From: a bacterium HR30
GTDB lineage: Bacteria; Desulfobacterota; Binatia; HRBIN30
Direction of reading: 5' to 3'
Length of the DNA: 51,531 nucleotides
Assembly: GCA_002898795.1 (NCBI GenBank)
Contig: BEIG01000008.1
Location: 1-51,531 of the forward strand
Both the position numbers and the translations under genes were made by a program. Below the pieces are notes generated by a model, which was given only the letters and a program-made list of their open reading frames with translations, was not told the origin of the DNA and ran no database searches. This document shows positions 9,501 to 19,900 of this stretch, piece by piece (within the stretch, counting starts at the first letter, position 1; every line of letters starts with the position of its first letter).

Positions 9501-12030
9501 TGGTTTGTTCTCCGTTGCTGACCAGGCGAAGCTGCTGCGCAACGATTTCCTGCGCGTGCCACACGGTTTGCCCGAGCCGGAAGCTTTCCACCACGGTAAC
9601 GCCGAGGGTAATGGCAAGCAGGAGCAAGGCCATTTCGCTGATCTCGCGCAAACTGCCGAGCAGGGCTAGGGTGGCGATCGTAACCAGAATTGCCGTAAGG
9701 GAACGGGCAAACCAAGAGGCACGCACACGGCTGCGCGTACGCAGCAAGCGCTTGTTGCCTCCGTGGTTTTCGGCTGCCACGGTGAGCTCCACGCGCGACC
9801 AGAGCCCACGATGCACGGTGATATCATGGTCGCTCCAGCCTTGGTCAACGGCCACCAGGTACTTTCTCGGCGCCAAAAACTCGATCAAGGCGTGAAGGAA
9901 ATTTTCTTTTTCCGTACCGTGCTCGCTCCAAAAGCGCAGCAAAATCTCACGCCGGCGCCACTCGATTTCTGGCCTCTGCGGAACACCGGTAAACTGAATC
10001 CGCGCCGCGCCATTTTGCCCCTGCAGTCGGTAAAGGTAGCGCTGCATGCTCCGCACGAGCGGCCCAAGGTAAATCAGTGCCGCAACCAACAGGCGGCCAC
10101 GCCAGTGGTCAAAACGCGGATCGATCTTCGCCTTCCAAGCGCGGCCGAGAGCGAGGATGGCGGTGAGAACCAGGGGAAGTGCCGCCACGAGACGCCATCG
10201 GCCCGCAAGGAGCGCCCCGGACAGCAAGGTCACACCGAGCAGGTTCCACTCCAAGGTAAAGGGTAAATACGCGAGAAGCGAGGACGGCGTTTCGTAAAGC
10301 GTTTGAAAAAGTCCCCGCCCGAAAACCCCGTAGTAAATGATGGGCCGAGCTGAGAGCAGTGGCAGCCCGATGTCCCCATAGATCCTCCCGATCCATTGCG
10401 ATTGACCGAGCATGTTGAAGCGAAAGGGATGTTTGAAGTAGAGCTGGGCCTCGGCTTGCCCGTAACCCATTTGTTGCTTTAGGTAGGCCCGAATCGTGTT
10501 GCGTCGAAAGTGCCACACCTGAGCGGCCGGACTGAAACCAATCCGGTACCCGGCATCCTGAAGCCGCCAGCACACGTCGACATCGTCTCCGGCTGCTCGA
10601 TGCACGGGGTCGAAGCCACCGATGTGCTCTAAAGCGGATTTCCGAAACGCCATGTTGCAACCGGGGATGTGCTCCGCCACCTCGTCGTCGAGCAGGACGT
10701 GCGTAGGACCTCCGGGGGCGGCAGCCACGTAAGCTGCAGTGGCGGAATCCTCGGGTGGAGGTAGGTTCGGGCCCCCGACGCCAGCAAAGTCGGAGGAGGC
10801 GAATTTGTACGCAAGGTACGTCAACCAATCTGGATCGGCCACACAGTCCGAGTCTGTGTAAGCGACGATCTCGCCACGCGCGGCCTCCAAGCCAGCGTTG
10901 CGGGCTGCACTCAAGCCTTTGTTCGGTTGCGAAAGAAGCCGGAACTCTGGATACCGCCGGGCGATGGCTTCTGTTCCGTCTGTGGAACCATCGTTGACGA
11001 CGATGACCTCGTAGTTCGGATAGCGCAGCTCGCGCAGCGAAGCCAAACAAGCGTCCATCGTCCGTTCCGCGTTGTACGCGCAAATGACCACGGAGATTTT
11101 CGGTGGTTGTGAAAGCGCAGGGGGCAGGGGAGAACGATAGAGCTGCTGCACCGCCTGGAATGCTGGTTTCCGAGAGCGATTCCGATCGACTAGGCCGAAA
11201 GCCCAGTCCTCCACTTGGAAACCGCCGGTAAACCAATCATCGGTCCAGGAAAACACGAACGTTCCAGCTACGCCACACTCGAACGCCGCCCGCAGTTGCC
11301 GACTTAAGATCTCGGCCTGTTGCCTGGTTCCTTCGCGCAGCGAGTCGATTCCAAACTCTGTCAGTACGAGTGGTTTATCGCCAGCGAGATTCTGTAAGCG
11401 TGACAGGTATCGGCGAAAGTCTGCTTCGCGGTGCAAGTACACGTTGAACGCGACAAAATCGACAAAATCGAGTTCGAGGTACTCCGTTGGTGGAAAGTTG
11501 GCGTAGCTGACCAACGCGTCGGGTGCGGCTTGTTTCGCAATCGCATAGAGTTCTCCGAGGAAGCGGGCCACGCGCCGGGGGCCGTGCCAACGGACCACGT
11601 CCGGAGGAATTTCATTGCCAATCAAGATGCCCGCAACGGCCGGATGGTTTCCGAGGTCGTGTACGGCAGTGGTGACCGCCGACCGGATGTCCCTGACGAT
11701 GGCACGATCGTCCAGGAAGCAAACGTGTTGGGTCCACGGGATGCCCACCAAGGTCATCAAGCCGTGTTCCGCAACAAGGTCGAGAAACCACTTGGGGGGC
11801 ACCGTGAACGTGCGCAAACAATTGGCCCCGGGTTCGCGCATGAGCGCGAAATCGCGCAACACCATGTCTCGCTGGGGAAACGGCGCGCCATCCCGCGGCG
11901 CGAAGGGGCCGTACGTTACACCACGAAGATAAACCTTTTCCTGCCCACGGAAGAAAAACTTGCCGGCAGTGCGTAAGCCGCCAACGTCGTAAGCCCACTC
12001 GACACGCCGCGCTACGGAAAGTGAGTGCAT
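9493..12030 (-). CDS. Glycoside hydrolase / GT2 glycosyltransferase fusion, membrane-anchored
   Basis: About 845 residues from ATG 12030; an open frame continues to 12333, but the conserved part starts here and the longer N-terminus is low-complexity. Residues ~1-300 resemble a (beta/alpha)8 hydrolase of the GH2/GH5 kind: YLRGVTYGPF, GNEIPP with a candidate acid/base Glu near 137, TEFG with a candidate nucleophile near 222, then TFVFSWTDDWF. Residues ~305-600 are a family 2 glycosyltransferase: SVVICAYNAERT, VVNDGSTDGT, YTDSDC (DxD-like) and GDDVDVCWRLQ. Several hydrophobic helices follow (about 620-690), then a cytoplasmic-looking stretch and two more helices near the end. Fusing a glycan-cutting and a glycan-building domain in one polypeptide is unusual. 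It heads the operon with the ABC exporter. Confidence 0.87.
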   Translation of the reverse strand: MHSLSVARRVEWAYDVGGLRTAGKFFFRGQEKVYLRGVTYGPFAPRDGAPFPQRDMVLRDFALMREPGANCLRTFTVPPKWFLDLVAEHGLMTLVGIPWTQHVCFLDDRAIVRDIRSAVTTAVHDLGNHPAVAGILIGNEIPPDVVRWHGPRRVARFLGELYAIAKQAAPDALVSYANFPPTEYLELDFVDFVAFNVYLHREADFRRYLSRLQNLAGDKPLVLTEFGIDSLREGTRQQAEILSRQLRAAFECGVAGTFVFSWTDDWFTGGFQVEDWAFGLVDRNRSRKPAFQAVQQLYRSPLPPALSQPPKISVVICAYNAERTMDACLASLRELRYPNYEVIVVNDGSTDGTEAIARRYPEFRLLSQPNKGLSAARNAGLEAARGEIVAYTDSDCVADPDWLTYLAYKFASSDFAGVGGPNLPPPEDSATAAYVAAAPGGPTHVLLDDEVAEHIPGCNMAFRKSALEHIGGFDPVHRAAGDDVDVCWRLQDAGYRIGFSPAAQVWHFRRNTIRAYLKQQMGYGQAEAQLYFKHPFRFNMLGQSQWIGRIYGDIGLPLLSARPIIYYGVFGRGLFQTLYETPSSLLAYLPFTLEWNLLGVTLLSGALLAGRWRLVAALPLVLTAILALGRAWKAKIDPRFDHWRGRLLVAALIYLGPLVRSMQRYLYRLQGQNGAARIQFTGVPQRPEIEWRRREILLRFWSEHGTEKENFLHALIEFLAPRKYLVAVDQGWSDHDITVHRGLWSRVELTVAAENHGGNKRLLRTRSRVRASWFARSLTAILVTIATLALLGSLREISEMALLLLAITLGVTVVESFRLGQTVWHAQEIVAQQLRLVSNGEQTSG

Positions 12031-12335
12031 GCCCTCACTGGATAGCGAAAGCTTTTCATGAAGGAAAACAGACCGGCCACACGGTGCGAATCCGATGAAT
12101 CTTGCCGGGTAACCTTGCCAGGGCTTGGCGAGCCGAGACGAAGAGGTCGAGGCGGTGCCGCCACCTGAAAACAGCATGCTCGAAGATGGATGGTGTTCGG
12201 CAAGCACGGGCACGGGACCCGAGCGCTCGCCCGTGGCCCCCTCGGTTCGGGGGGAGATTTTCCGACTCGTTGCACGTTTATTGCGGCGTAGAAGCGTGAT
12301 AGAAAAAAAACCGTCGACGCAAGGAGACAACACCC
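12031..12335. promoter_or_regulatory. Divergent intergenic region, promoters expected
   Basis: This 305-base stretch separates the minus-strand GH/GT2 operon from the plus-strand CBS gene, so promoters in both directions should lie here. The open frame of the GH/GT2 gene continues through it, but the translated sequence is Ser/Pro/Gly-rich and has no domain features. A TTGCAC at 12270-12275 followed by an AT-richer run ending in GATAG and a poly-A (12297-12310) is the best candidate promoter area for the CBS gene, but no clean -10 box at standard spacing is visible. Confidence 0.35.
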
Positions 12336-12869
12336 ATGCTGGACGAGATCTTCTCCGAAGAGGAAGAGATCCAAGCCGAACGCGAAGCAGAGGCAGCTAG
12401 GTTAGGAGCACAAGTGCTGGGGCTACCGATCAAAGAGCTTTCTACTCTGAAGCCGCCGGTTTGCGTTCCGAGAGAGGCTTCCTTGCGGGAGGCGATTCGG
12501 CGCATGAACGAGTCGGGCGTGGGTTGCGTTCTGATCGAGGATCACGGTCGCTTGTGTGGAATCTTTACCGAGCGCGACGTGCTGACGAAAGTTGTCGGCC
12601 AGCCTCTCGACCTCGATCACGAGCAAGTACAAGCGTTCATGACGCCGGACCCAGAGGTGCTCTCGCCCGACGATCGCGTGAGCTTTGCCTTGAACTTGAT
12701 GACCGTCGGAGGCTTTCGCCATGTACCGCTGGTAGACGAGGGCGGCCGACCCGCAGGAGTCGTGTCCATGCGCAACGTGGTCGACTACATGGTCGAAGTC
12801 TTCCGCACCGAAGTGCTAAACCTGCCACCTTCACCCCGCCATCTCGTGCATTCTCGCGACGGCGGGTGA
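12336..12869 (+). CDS. Paired CBS-domain protein
   Basis: A 177-residue cytoplasmic protein with a strongly acidic N-terminal helix (EEEEIQAEREAEAARL) followed by two CBS motifs. The first spans about residues 38-92 and contains SGVGCVLIEDHGRLCGIFTERDVL. The second is about 100-160 and contains GGFRHVPLVDEGGRPAGVVSMRNVV. A tandem CBS pair forms a Bateman module that usually binds adenosine nucleotides and acts as an energy-state sensor. There is no attached enzyme or channel, so it may regulate another protein in trans. A clear AAGGAG ribosome site lies upstream. It is transcribed divergently from the glycan operon and converges on the M1-like peptidase gene. Function beyond ligand sensing is unknown. 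Confidence 0.88.
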   Translation: MLDEIFSEEEEIQAEREAEAARLGAQVLGLPIKELSTLKPPVCVPREASLREAIRRMNESGVGCVLIEDHGRLCGIFTERDVLTKVVGQPLDLDHEQVQAFMTPDPEVLSPDDRVSFALNLMTVGGFRHVPLVDEGGRPAGVVSMRNVVDYMVEVFRTEVLNLPPSPRHLVHSRDGG

Positions 12870-13031
12870 CGCGGGATCCTTCGGGCAACGGGTGGGCAAA
12901 GCTACACGTTGGGATGCAGCCTGCCGGGGGCCGAACGTGTAAGAAAAGGTGCGGTGTTCTTCTGCCGGTGTGGTTCCGTGCATCCGTTAGTCCGCCATTG
13001 CCCCAGTGGCACCCGAGAGGTTCTGGGCCAC

Positions 13032-15629
13032 TTACAAGTCGGAGCCAGGTTGCAAAAGCTCGAGGTCGTCTCGGTCGAGATGGATGCGTACTACCTTACG
13101 CGACCACGGGTAGAGCAGGGGGGCATTGGGGGGGTCGTGTCGCGCCACGGCAAGGAGCGAGGAGTCATCGATCCAAGCGACTTCAAAGAAATCCAGCTCC
13201 GGGTCGGACCAAGTTTTTACCGTACGCTCGGTTAGGTCCAAGACGTAAACTTGCCGGCGTGTGCGCGGGTACTGACGTGTCGGGGCTGCCGCCAGGGCGA
13301 GGCTACTGCCGTCGGGGCTCAGGGCCATGTCGCTGAGCATGATCGCCCCTTGCACCACGGCACGTGCTGGCGTTGCTTCGCGCGGGACTTCCCAAATGTC
13401 CCACGTGAGCCCATCGGGAAAGCCAACGACAAAGGAGTCGTTCGTCGCGCTCCAATCGACAAAGGGCAGGCTTCCGTCTACGCGCAAAACGGTCTCCAAA
13501 GACTTTTGATTTTCGTTCCACATCAGCAGCGAGCTTTGCCCCGCATCACTCGCCACCACCCCAAGATGGTTCAGATTCGGAAGGGGTAGGATCGCTTCGA
13601 TGGAGCTGTCAGCTACACGCAGAAGCACGTGTGCTCGGCCGGAAGGACCGTAGCGCACTACCTTCTTGCCCACTGCCGCCACAATGGCCCCTCCGTCGGC
13701 AGGCACCGCGGCCGTTCCGGCGCCGACTCGCCGACGGCTACCGTCGGCCTCCAACACAACGACCGTGCCTTGTTCCCGTGTCGGGCCAGCCAAGGTGGTC
13801 ACGAACCACCCGTGCTCAGGGTCGAGGCGCGGAGCTTGGAGAATTCCGCGTTCGAACTCCCACTCCCTCACCTCTCCTCCCGATACCCGCAAACGCGCTC
13901 GAGGCTTGGACCAGGCAAAGGGTTCACCCGTGACGACCAACGTTCCGCGCTCGCTCGGCGCGACGAACAGAGGCTCCGACCGTCGAGGGTAGCGATTATT
14001 TTCGCGGTTGGTGTCTGCCCATTGCAGGAAAGGGTCGACGAGCACTTCGGCCTCGGCATGGTCCAGGCGAATTTCGCTTGGGGGTACGAGCTCCAGACGC
14101 CGCGGCTCGCCCCCACCAGGCTCACGGATGAGCACTGTGACTGGCCACTGCCATTTTGCGTTCCCCGTGTTGCTCAGGACTAAAGTTCCAGGGGCCTGGG
14201 GATCCACGGCGAAGTCTAGGGTTGCTCGGCCTCTGACGAACGCCTCGAAGAAATCCCCCAGGGATCGGCCACTCACCCGCTCGAACACTTCCTGTACCTC
14301 GGAAGCCCCGATCTCCTTGGTTGGGTAGGTTTGCAGAATTTCTCGCAACGCATTGAGGAAAGCACTGTCGCCCACGATGTGGCGCAGCATCCACAGAACG
14401 TACGCTCCCTTGCGGTAAATCGTTTCGCGCCCGCGGGCTTGCGGCAGGGCGTTGTCGAGCACCGTCATTTCGGTGAGCGCCTTTTGCTCCACCGGGTCGT
14501 AAAACTCGCCGAGCAGCCGTTTCACGGCGGCATCTGGCCCGTACACCGTCTCGCTTGCCAGAAGACTGCTTAGCTCGGCAAAGCCTTCGATGATCCACTG
14601 CGCCGCATTTCCCGTGCGTAACCAGCCTCCGGTGACCGTTGCGCCCCACCAACAATGCGCAAGCTCATGAGTCACCAGCCCGAAGCCAGCATCTTCGCTA
14701 GCCAGGGCACGGCGGGGGATGCCAATTCCGCCGGCCCCATCATGAAACGCACGTTGGAGCGTAGGGTGCACGAAAAGGCTGACGACGGGCAGGCGACAAG
14801 CGCCCAACCGGTCGACCAGTGTTTGGTACCCCGTCTCGATGGTGTCGAGCAGAGCAACTGGGTCAAGCTCGTCTCCCTGGGGAACGTATGCGCGTAGCCG
14901 AGTCGCGCCAGCCCAGCGCTCTTGGTATCGGTAGGCGCCGGCCACGAGGCCAAACCCAGCAATCGGTTCGCCGCTTTCCCACCGGTGTTCGCGATGAGTT
15001 CCTCGCCAGTTGACCTCCGTGGCTGTGGTCGTGTCCACCAGTTCCCAGGAGCTTGGTAACTCCACGCGGGCTTCCAGGGAGAAAAAACTCTGAGCGTCCA
15101 ACGGGTACCAAAGGCAGTCCGGACCTAACAAAACTTCAGCGGCGGTAATCCGGCAGTCTTCCGGGTGCAGGCGTGGGCTGCCTTCGTACTCCACCCGGAT
15201 TGCTTGCACAGAGGTGCCAACGCCACTGGATAGAATTTGCACCACAGGCCCGAGTTGGACCCAGGGCACGGGCGTTGGTTCTGCCGTGGAACTTACGTTT
15301 TGGATCCGAAGCACATGGAAACCAGGGTCGAGCAGAAAGTACCAAGCGGCACGTTCGTGCTCGAGGCTGCGGAGGCGCAAGGTGGCCACGGCGACGAGTT
15401 CTCTCCGATCTGGTTCCACTCGGGCTTCGAGCGAGAGAGCTTCGATCTGCTGGCCAGCCACGACGGAATGGAGCCGGGCCAATGCCGCTCGCATCACCGT
15501 CAAGTCTGGAGCGTGCACCGTGTGCCAGCAAAGAAACACCACTACGAGGAGTACCACCGCCACCAGCCACGCGCCCACGTCCACCAACCCCTGGGCAAAC
15601 CGGGCGACTCTTCGAGCCCACGCAAGCAT
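13032..15629 (-). CDS. Membrane-anchored M1-like zinc aminopeptidase with beta-propeller-like tail
   Basis: This 865-residue protein has one N-terminal transmembrane segment (about 18-38) and then an extracytoplasmic part. The zinc motif HELAH sits at residues 321-325, followed by WWG, and the third ligand is probably Glu348 in WIIEGFAEL. The usual M1 spacing between the second His and this Glu is 18 residues, whereas here it is 22. The GAMEN exopeptidase motif is replaced by a GGIGIPRR segment. The C-terminal ~250 residues have repeated short beta segments with WSATNDS and ALSPDGSSLALA patterns, like a TolB/WD-type propeller. It lies back-to-back with the exosortase operon, sharing a 147-base promoter region. 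Substrate unknown; peptidase activity is inferred from the zinc motif. Confidence 0.85.
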   Translation of the reverse strand: MLAWARRVARFAQGLVDVGAWLVAVVLLVVVFLCWHTVHAPDLTVMRAALARLHSVVAGQQIEALSLEARVEPDRRELVAVATLRLRSLEHERAAWYFLLDPGFHVLRIQNVSSTAEPTPVPWVQLGPVVQILSSGVGTSVQAIRVEYEGSPRLHPEDCRITAAEVLLGPDCLWYPLDAQSFFSLEARVELPSSWELVDTTTATEVNWRGTHREHRWESGEPIAGFGLVAGAYRYQERWAGATRLRAYVPQGDELDPVALLDTIETGYQTLVDRLGACRLPVVSLFVHPTLQRAFHDGAGGIGIPRRALASEDAGFGLVTHELAHCWWGATVTGGWLRTGNAAQWIIEGFAELSSLLASETVYGPDAAVKRLLGEFYDPVEQKALTEMTVLDNALPQARGRETIYRKGAYVLWMLRHIVGDSAFLNALREILQTYPTKEIGASEVQEVFERVSGRSLGDFFEAFVRGRATLDFAVDPQAPGTLVLSNTGNAKWQWPVTVLIREPGGGEPRRLELVPPSEIRLDHAEAEVLVDPFLQWADTNRENNRYPRRSEPLFVAPSERGTLVVTGEPFAWSKPRARLRVSGGEVREWEFERGILQAPRLDPEHGWFVTTLAGPTREQGTVVVLEADGSRRRVGAGTAAVPADGGAIVAAVGKKVVRYGPSGRAHVLLRVADSSIEAILPLPNLNHLGVVASDAGQSSLLMWNENQKSLETVLRVDGSLPFVDWSATNDSFVVGFPDGLTWDIWEVPREATPARAVVQGAIMLSDMALSPDGSSLALAAAPTRQYPRTRRQVYVLDLTERTVKTWSDPELDFFEVAWIDDSSLLAVARHDPPNAPLLYPWSRKVVRIHLDRDDLELLQPGSDL

Positions 15630-15714
15630 GCGCGCGGTTCATACGTATCCTTGCTGGCTCATGTCAATGAGCGCTAGGCCGCTGGCGGTGCGCGCGCGGA
15701 GGCGAAGCAAGTAG

Positions 15715-15743
15715 TTGACAGGCTCGCTCAGGCTCGCGACACT
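15715..15743 (+). promoter_or_regulatory. Candidate sigma-70-type promoter for the exosortase operon
   Basis: A perfect -35 box TTGACA (15715-15720) is followed after 17 bases by GACACT (15738-15743), a weak -10 matching three of six consensus positions. The expected start of transcription is about 27 bases before the GTG at 15777, and a strong AGGAGG ribosome site (15761-15766) lies in between. Prediction only. Confidence 0.4.
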
Positions 15744-15776
15744 TCGAGCGCCCAAAGGCGAGGAGGAACCGGAAAG

Positions 15777-16316
15777 GTGTCGACTTGGACGCGCTGGCTA
15801 CGGGAGCAGTGGTTGGTTGTTCGTGTGGTTGGAACTTTTTTGCTGGTCATTCTCTTGGTTTTCGTGGCCACCGACTACGCACCAGTGGCCGACCGTGTGA
15901 ATTTCGCCGCGTGGTTGGCACAGTTTGCTACGTGGGGCAGCTCGGTTCTGCTGCAGCTCCTCGGCCCGTTTCTAGGCTTTACTGTTGCCGTGGAGGGAAC
16001 CCGAATTAGTGCTGCAGGCTTTGCAGTGGACGTTACGGAAGCCTGCTCGGGCGTGGTTCCGACCGCGATTTACAGTGCTGCGGTGATCGCCTATCCAGCA
16101 TCCTGGAGCGCTCGCTTGCTTGGGTTGCTTCTCGGGGGCGTGGTGATTCACACGTTAAATGTGTTTCGGGTCGTTGGCCTGTTTTTGGTTGGACTGTTTG
16201 CCAACCCGTACTTTCACTACACGCATGTGTACCTGGCTCAGGCCGTGATCATCGTCGCTGCGGTGGCCACTTGGTTGTACTGGGCCCAACGGTTTGTTCA
16301 TGTCCCTAGCCGTTGA
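15777..16316 (+). CDS. xrtH: Exosortase H-like (XrtH-type) transpeptidase
   Basis: A 179-residue polytopic membrane protein of the exosortase/archaeosortase family, which cleaves C-terminal sorting tails at the inner membrane. The catalytic Cys90 is in TEACSG, preceded by the family's GFAVDV strand. Arg131 is in LNVFRVVGL (the NxxR element), and a late FHYTHVYLAQ (His147, His150) supplies the third conserved site. The short length and the spacing of these elements fit the exosortase H subgroup, whose known substrates carry IPTLxxWG tails. The start is GTG 15777 with AGGAGG ten bases upstream. The next gene overlaps its end and encodes the expected partner. Candidate substrates are the two tail-bearing stalk proteins at 25505 and 26821. 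Family is confident; subgroup is inferred. Confidence 0.88.
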   Translation: MSTWTRWLREQWLVVRVVGTFLLVILLVFVATDYAPVADRVNFAAWLAQFATWGSSVLLQLLGPFLGFTVAVEGTRISAAGFAVDVTEACSGVVPTAIYSAAVIAYPASWSARLLGLLLGGVVIHTLNVFRVVGLFLVGLFANPYFHYTHVYLAQAVIIVAAVATWLYWAQRFVHVPSR

Positions 16317-16917
16317 GCCTCTAAAGTTTTTTGCTCGCCTGCTGCTGGCCTTTGTCGGGTTTTTTGCTGCTTGGCTGGTCGTGGGTCCGGGGTACACACG
16401 CTTCTTGGCGGCGCTGGCTGAGTTGACCGTAAGCGTGGTGGACCGGCCAACGCACGTGTGGTCTGCAGGAACGACGTTGTTCTTTTGGCCGCGAGGTTAT
16501 CAGCCGCCCAACACACCGCCGAGCATCGCTGCGGAGTGGATTCACGCGAACACCATCCTGCTCCTCGCCTTGATGGTGGCCACCCCAGCTTCGACGTGGT
16601 CAGCGAAGATCAAGCGCTCGGCTTTGGCTTTTCTTTTTGTGCTGCTGTGGCAAGTGCTCGATGTTACCTTGGCCATCCAGTTCGGGTACGCGACCCAATT
16701 GGATCCGCACTCTTACACCGCAAGCACGAGATACCGGCTAGCTTTGTTCACGAATTTGGCCATGTATTTGGATACCCAGATTGTCCCCTTCATGATTTGG
16801 GCGGGAATTCATTTTCGGCAATTGCTGGCCATGGCGGGAACGATGAGAGGCGCCGCTGCGGCAGCTCGAGCAGATCAAGAGCAAGGGAAGTCCCGCCCAC
16901 AACGTCATTCCGCGTGA
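16300..16917 (+). CDS. Exosortase H-associated membrane protein (probable)
   Basis: About 205 residues from ATG 16300, overlapping the exosortase gene by 17 bases; a TTG at 16294 is an alternative start. It has an N-terminal membrane helix ([21 protein letters not shown]), then a soluble loop with [14 protein letters not shown], two or three further helices (about 90-150 and 160-180), and a charged C-terminal tail. Exosortase H genes are commonly followed by a membrane protein of about this size and plan. Assignment rests on size, topology and its overlap with the exosortase gene, not on a catalytic motif. It may assist substrate recognition or accept the processed product. Its 3' end overlaps the convergent metzincin gene by 13 bases. 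Confidence 0.65.
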   Translation: MSLAVEPLKFFARLLLAFVGFFAAWLVVGPGYTRFLAALAELTVSVVDRPTHVWSAGTTLFFWPRGYQPPNTPPSIAAEWIHANTILLLALMVATPASTWSAKIKRSALAFLFVLLWQVLDVTLAIQFGYATQLDPHSYTASTRYRLALFTNLAMYLDTQIVPFMIWAGIHFRQLLAMAGTMRGAAAAARADQEQGKSRPQRHSA

Positions 16918-19900
16918 ATGGACTCCAGCCGCAGGGCACGGCGCGGTACGGACGGTGAGCTACCGGTTGCTTCGATCCACAAAGTGACCGGGCCCGCTAA
17001 CTCCTGGGCGCTGGCGACGGCAACCCGCAGTCGCCCCTCGCTTGCGTGCTGGGCCAAGAGCCGAGCAGACCGATTGTTGGCTCGAAAGCGCGCCCGAACC
17101 GATCGGAGTAGCTTGGGATCGTAACGGACCGTGGCCTCGAAAGCAGTAAACGGTTGCGAAGGGTTGATCTCGTAAGACACTCGGTAGACCAGCCTGTGGC
17201 CACGCCTTACCAGCACCGCGGAGCGCACGTGGAAAGCGGTGGAGATGTGCCGGTTCAAAGCCGATGATGCTTGCCACGACCCGTTCACGTCGCCGAGGAG
17301 CAAGGCGGCAAAGTTTTGCCCAGCCGCGGCTTGGGTCAACGGAGCATACGCTATGGCCCCGGCCACGCATGGGTTTGCAGAGGGTTGCGGTGGAATGATT
17401 TGCTGGTTGGGCACCGGCTCGGGCACCGGCACAAAAACCCAGGGTGAGCCGCAATGGATTGCTGCAGGGAAGGCACTGATCGCGCCAACCACATACTGTA
17501 GGACCAGGGCAGCGTCAGCGGCCGTCACTTCGCTCGAACCATTTACGTCGGCGGCCAAAAGCTCGGCAGCGTCGAGTGGCTGCATCCCCACAAGGTACTG
17601 TAAGATTACCACTGCATCGCTCGCCGTGACCACAGGGGACGACGGCACGAGGGAGAACGAAGGCTCGATTTGAACGGTCCCCATCGGCACCGAGGTCAAA
17701 GCGAAATTGCCACTGGCATCGGTGGTCACTTCGGTCGGTGGGTTCAAAAGCCGGAGGTGAACTCCAACTACCGGCTGTTGGCTCGCGTAGTGTCGAACGG
17801 AGCCAAACACCGAGGTGGTCGGCACGGGCGTACGTGTAGGCGAAGGCGTGAAGGAAGCTGTGCCGGTCGAACTCGGAGTGCTGCTGGGCGACGGGGTGTG
17901 CGTCCAGGTGCCAGTTTGGGTCGCTGTTGGGCTTGCCGTCGGTGATGGGGGTGGAGTGGCAGTTGGAGAGCGAGTTGCTGTGAAAGACGGTGTAGCTGTG
18001 CGTGTGGCGGTAAAGGACACAGTTGCTGTAGGAGTTCGAGTGAAGGTGCCACTTGGTGTCGGCGAAAAAGACGGCGTTGGCGTACGCGTGGGAGAAGAAG
18101 AGGGCGTCGGGCTCGCCGTGGGAGTGAAGCTTGGTAGAGGCGTGTGAGTGGGTGTGGGGCTGGCGGTGTGCGTGCGGGTAAAAGTTTGTGTGGGGCTGGG
18201 TGAGCGCGACGGTGTGGACGTCCATGTTGCTGTTGGCGTTCGGGTAGAGGTGCGAGTGGCAGTCGACGTTGGGGTGAGGGTTAGGCTTGGGGTTGCGGTT
18301 AACGAGGGGGTTGCCGTCGCAGAAGCGGTGGGACTGGGCACCGGCGAAAGAGTTTGGGTGGGTGTCAACGTAATCGTGGGTGTATGGCTCGGGGGCAAAG
18401 TCGGAGTGACCGTTGGCGTGTCGGCGGGCGTTGCGGTGATGCTCGGTGTGGCCGTTTGCGTCGCCGTGGGAGAAGTAGTGGGCGTCAATGTGTAAGTGGC
18501 TGTCGCACTCGGTGTGGCTGTGAAGGAGGGAGTCGAACTCGGTGTGGCCGTTCGGGAGGGCGTTGCCGTTGGTGTTTCGGTGCGCGTGGGAGTGGGCGTT
18601 CGTGAAGGAGTGAACGTGCGGGTTGGGGTCATGGTGTAGGTCGGGCTCGGGGTGCGAGTCGGCGTTGTGGTGAGCGTAAACGTGCGGGTTGGCGATGCGG
18701 TCGGCGTCGAGGTGGGCAAACTGGTATTGGTCCATGTTGCCGTGGGTGTGATCGTGGGCGTAGCTGTTGGGGTGCGGGTATCGGTCGGCGTAAATGAAGG
18801 ACCCGCGTACGGATATACGAACTGCATTGCGGCAATATCGTCGGCCCGGATTTGGGCGCATCGACCGTCGTTGTGAGCCCGAAAGTACATCGTGGCGTCT
18901 TTCAGCGTGAAGTTGGGCTCGGAAGCGTTTTCCGAAGAGTGCCCGAGGCCAATGCTGTGGCCCACTTCGTGAGTCAGTACCTCGGCTACCAGGCACGGAG
19001 TCCAGAAGCTCGGGCATTGGGTTGACCAGCCATCGTTGAGCACGATCTTGCCAGCAGTGATTGCCACGAAGGTGGTGCCGTTGATGGTCTTTTGGTTAGC
19101 GTAGCTGGCACAGTATCCACCGATGCCGAGTGTTCCGGAGCAGCCGCTCGGATCGGCGATCTCGCCTCGTGGGTCATCGAAGATGATTCGATTGAACGCG
19201 CAGCCGCCGTAACCCAGTGGTGTCGGTGTGGGAAAACCCGGGGCCGGCGTGGGCGTGGGACTAATGAGTCCGCCGTAACTCAGAACGAGACCGGCTCCGG
19301 AAACGCTGCTCCAAGCTGCTAGAGCATCGCTCACTGCTTGCATGGAAGCAGCGACGCCGAGGCCAGCGTCGGTGGTGCTCACGTAGGACACGGGTGTGCC
19401 ACTGTCTGCCTCGTGCCAGCGCGCAGGCGGGCTGCCGAGCAGGGTGAACGCCGCTCGGTATTCGTAGAGTGTGTCCTCGGACTCAGACAGCGGAGTAGAA
19501 TCCGGTAGCTGGGCGGAGGTCGCCGCACCCGAGCCAACCGTGCGCCGAATGCGTTCAACAAAGGTCTGCAAATTTTCTTCGTAAGGCGCCGGTGAGGCAA
19601 AACCACCACCCGGGTTGAGGAGTACTGTGCCCTGGCCAAGTTCCCGAACGACGATTGACTCCCCATCACTGTGTCGGCGAATCCCGAATTTGCCCCACCC
19701 AAGAGCGTTGGGCTGCCAGTTCCCCTGCCCATTCCGCACGAGGAACAAGACGACTTCTTCGTGCAGGAAGAACTGCGGCAAGCCGAAAATCCACTCGAAG
19801 CGGTCGCCCACCTGACCGCCAGGCAATTCCACGACAAGGTTGGGGTGGGGGAGCACCCCTTTGAGAACCTCGTACACCTCGATTTCGATCCGAGTGAAGA

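Noticed and set aside
17515-19017. A 500-codon minus-strand open frame rich in His, Asp, Asn and Pro across the metzincin stalk
   Set aside because: It runs in a second minus frame of the six-base Thr-Pro repeat; the metzincin frame has a signal peptide, zinc motif and dockerin loops, so this is a shadow.
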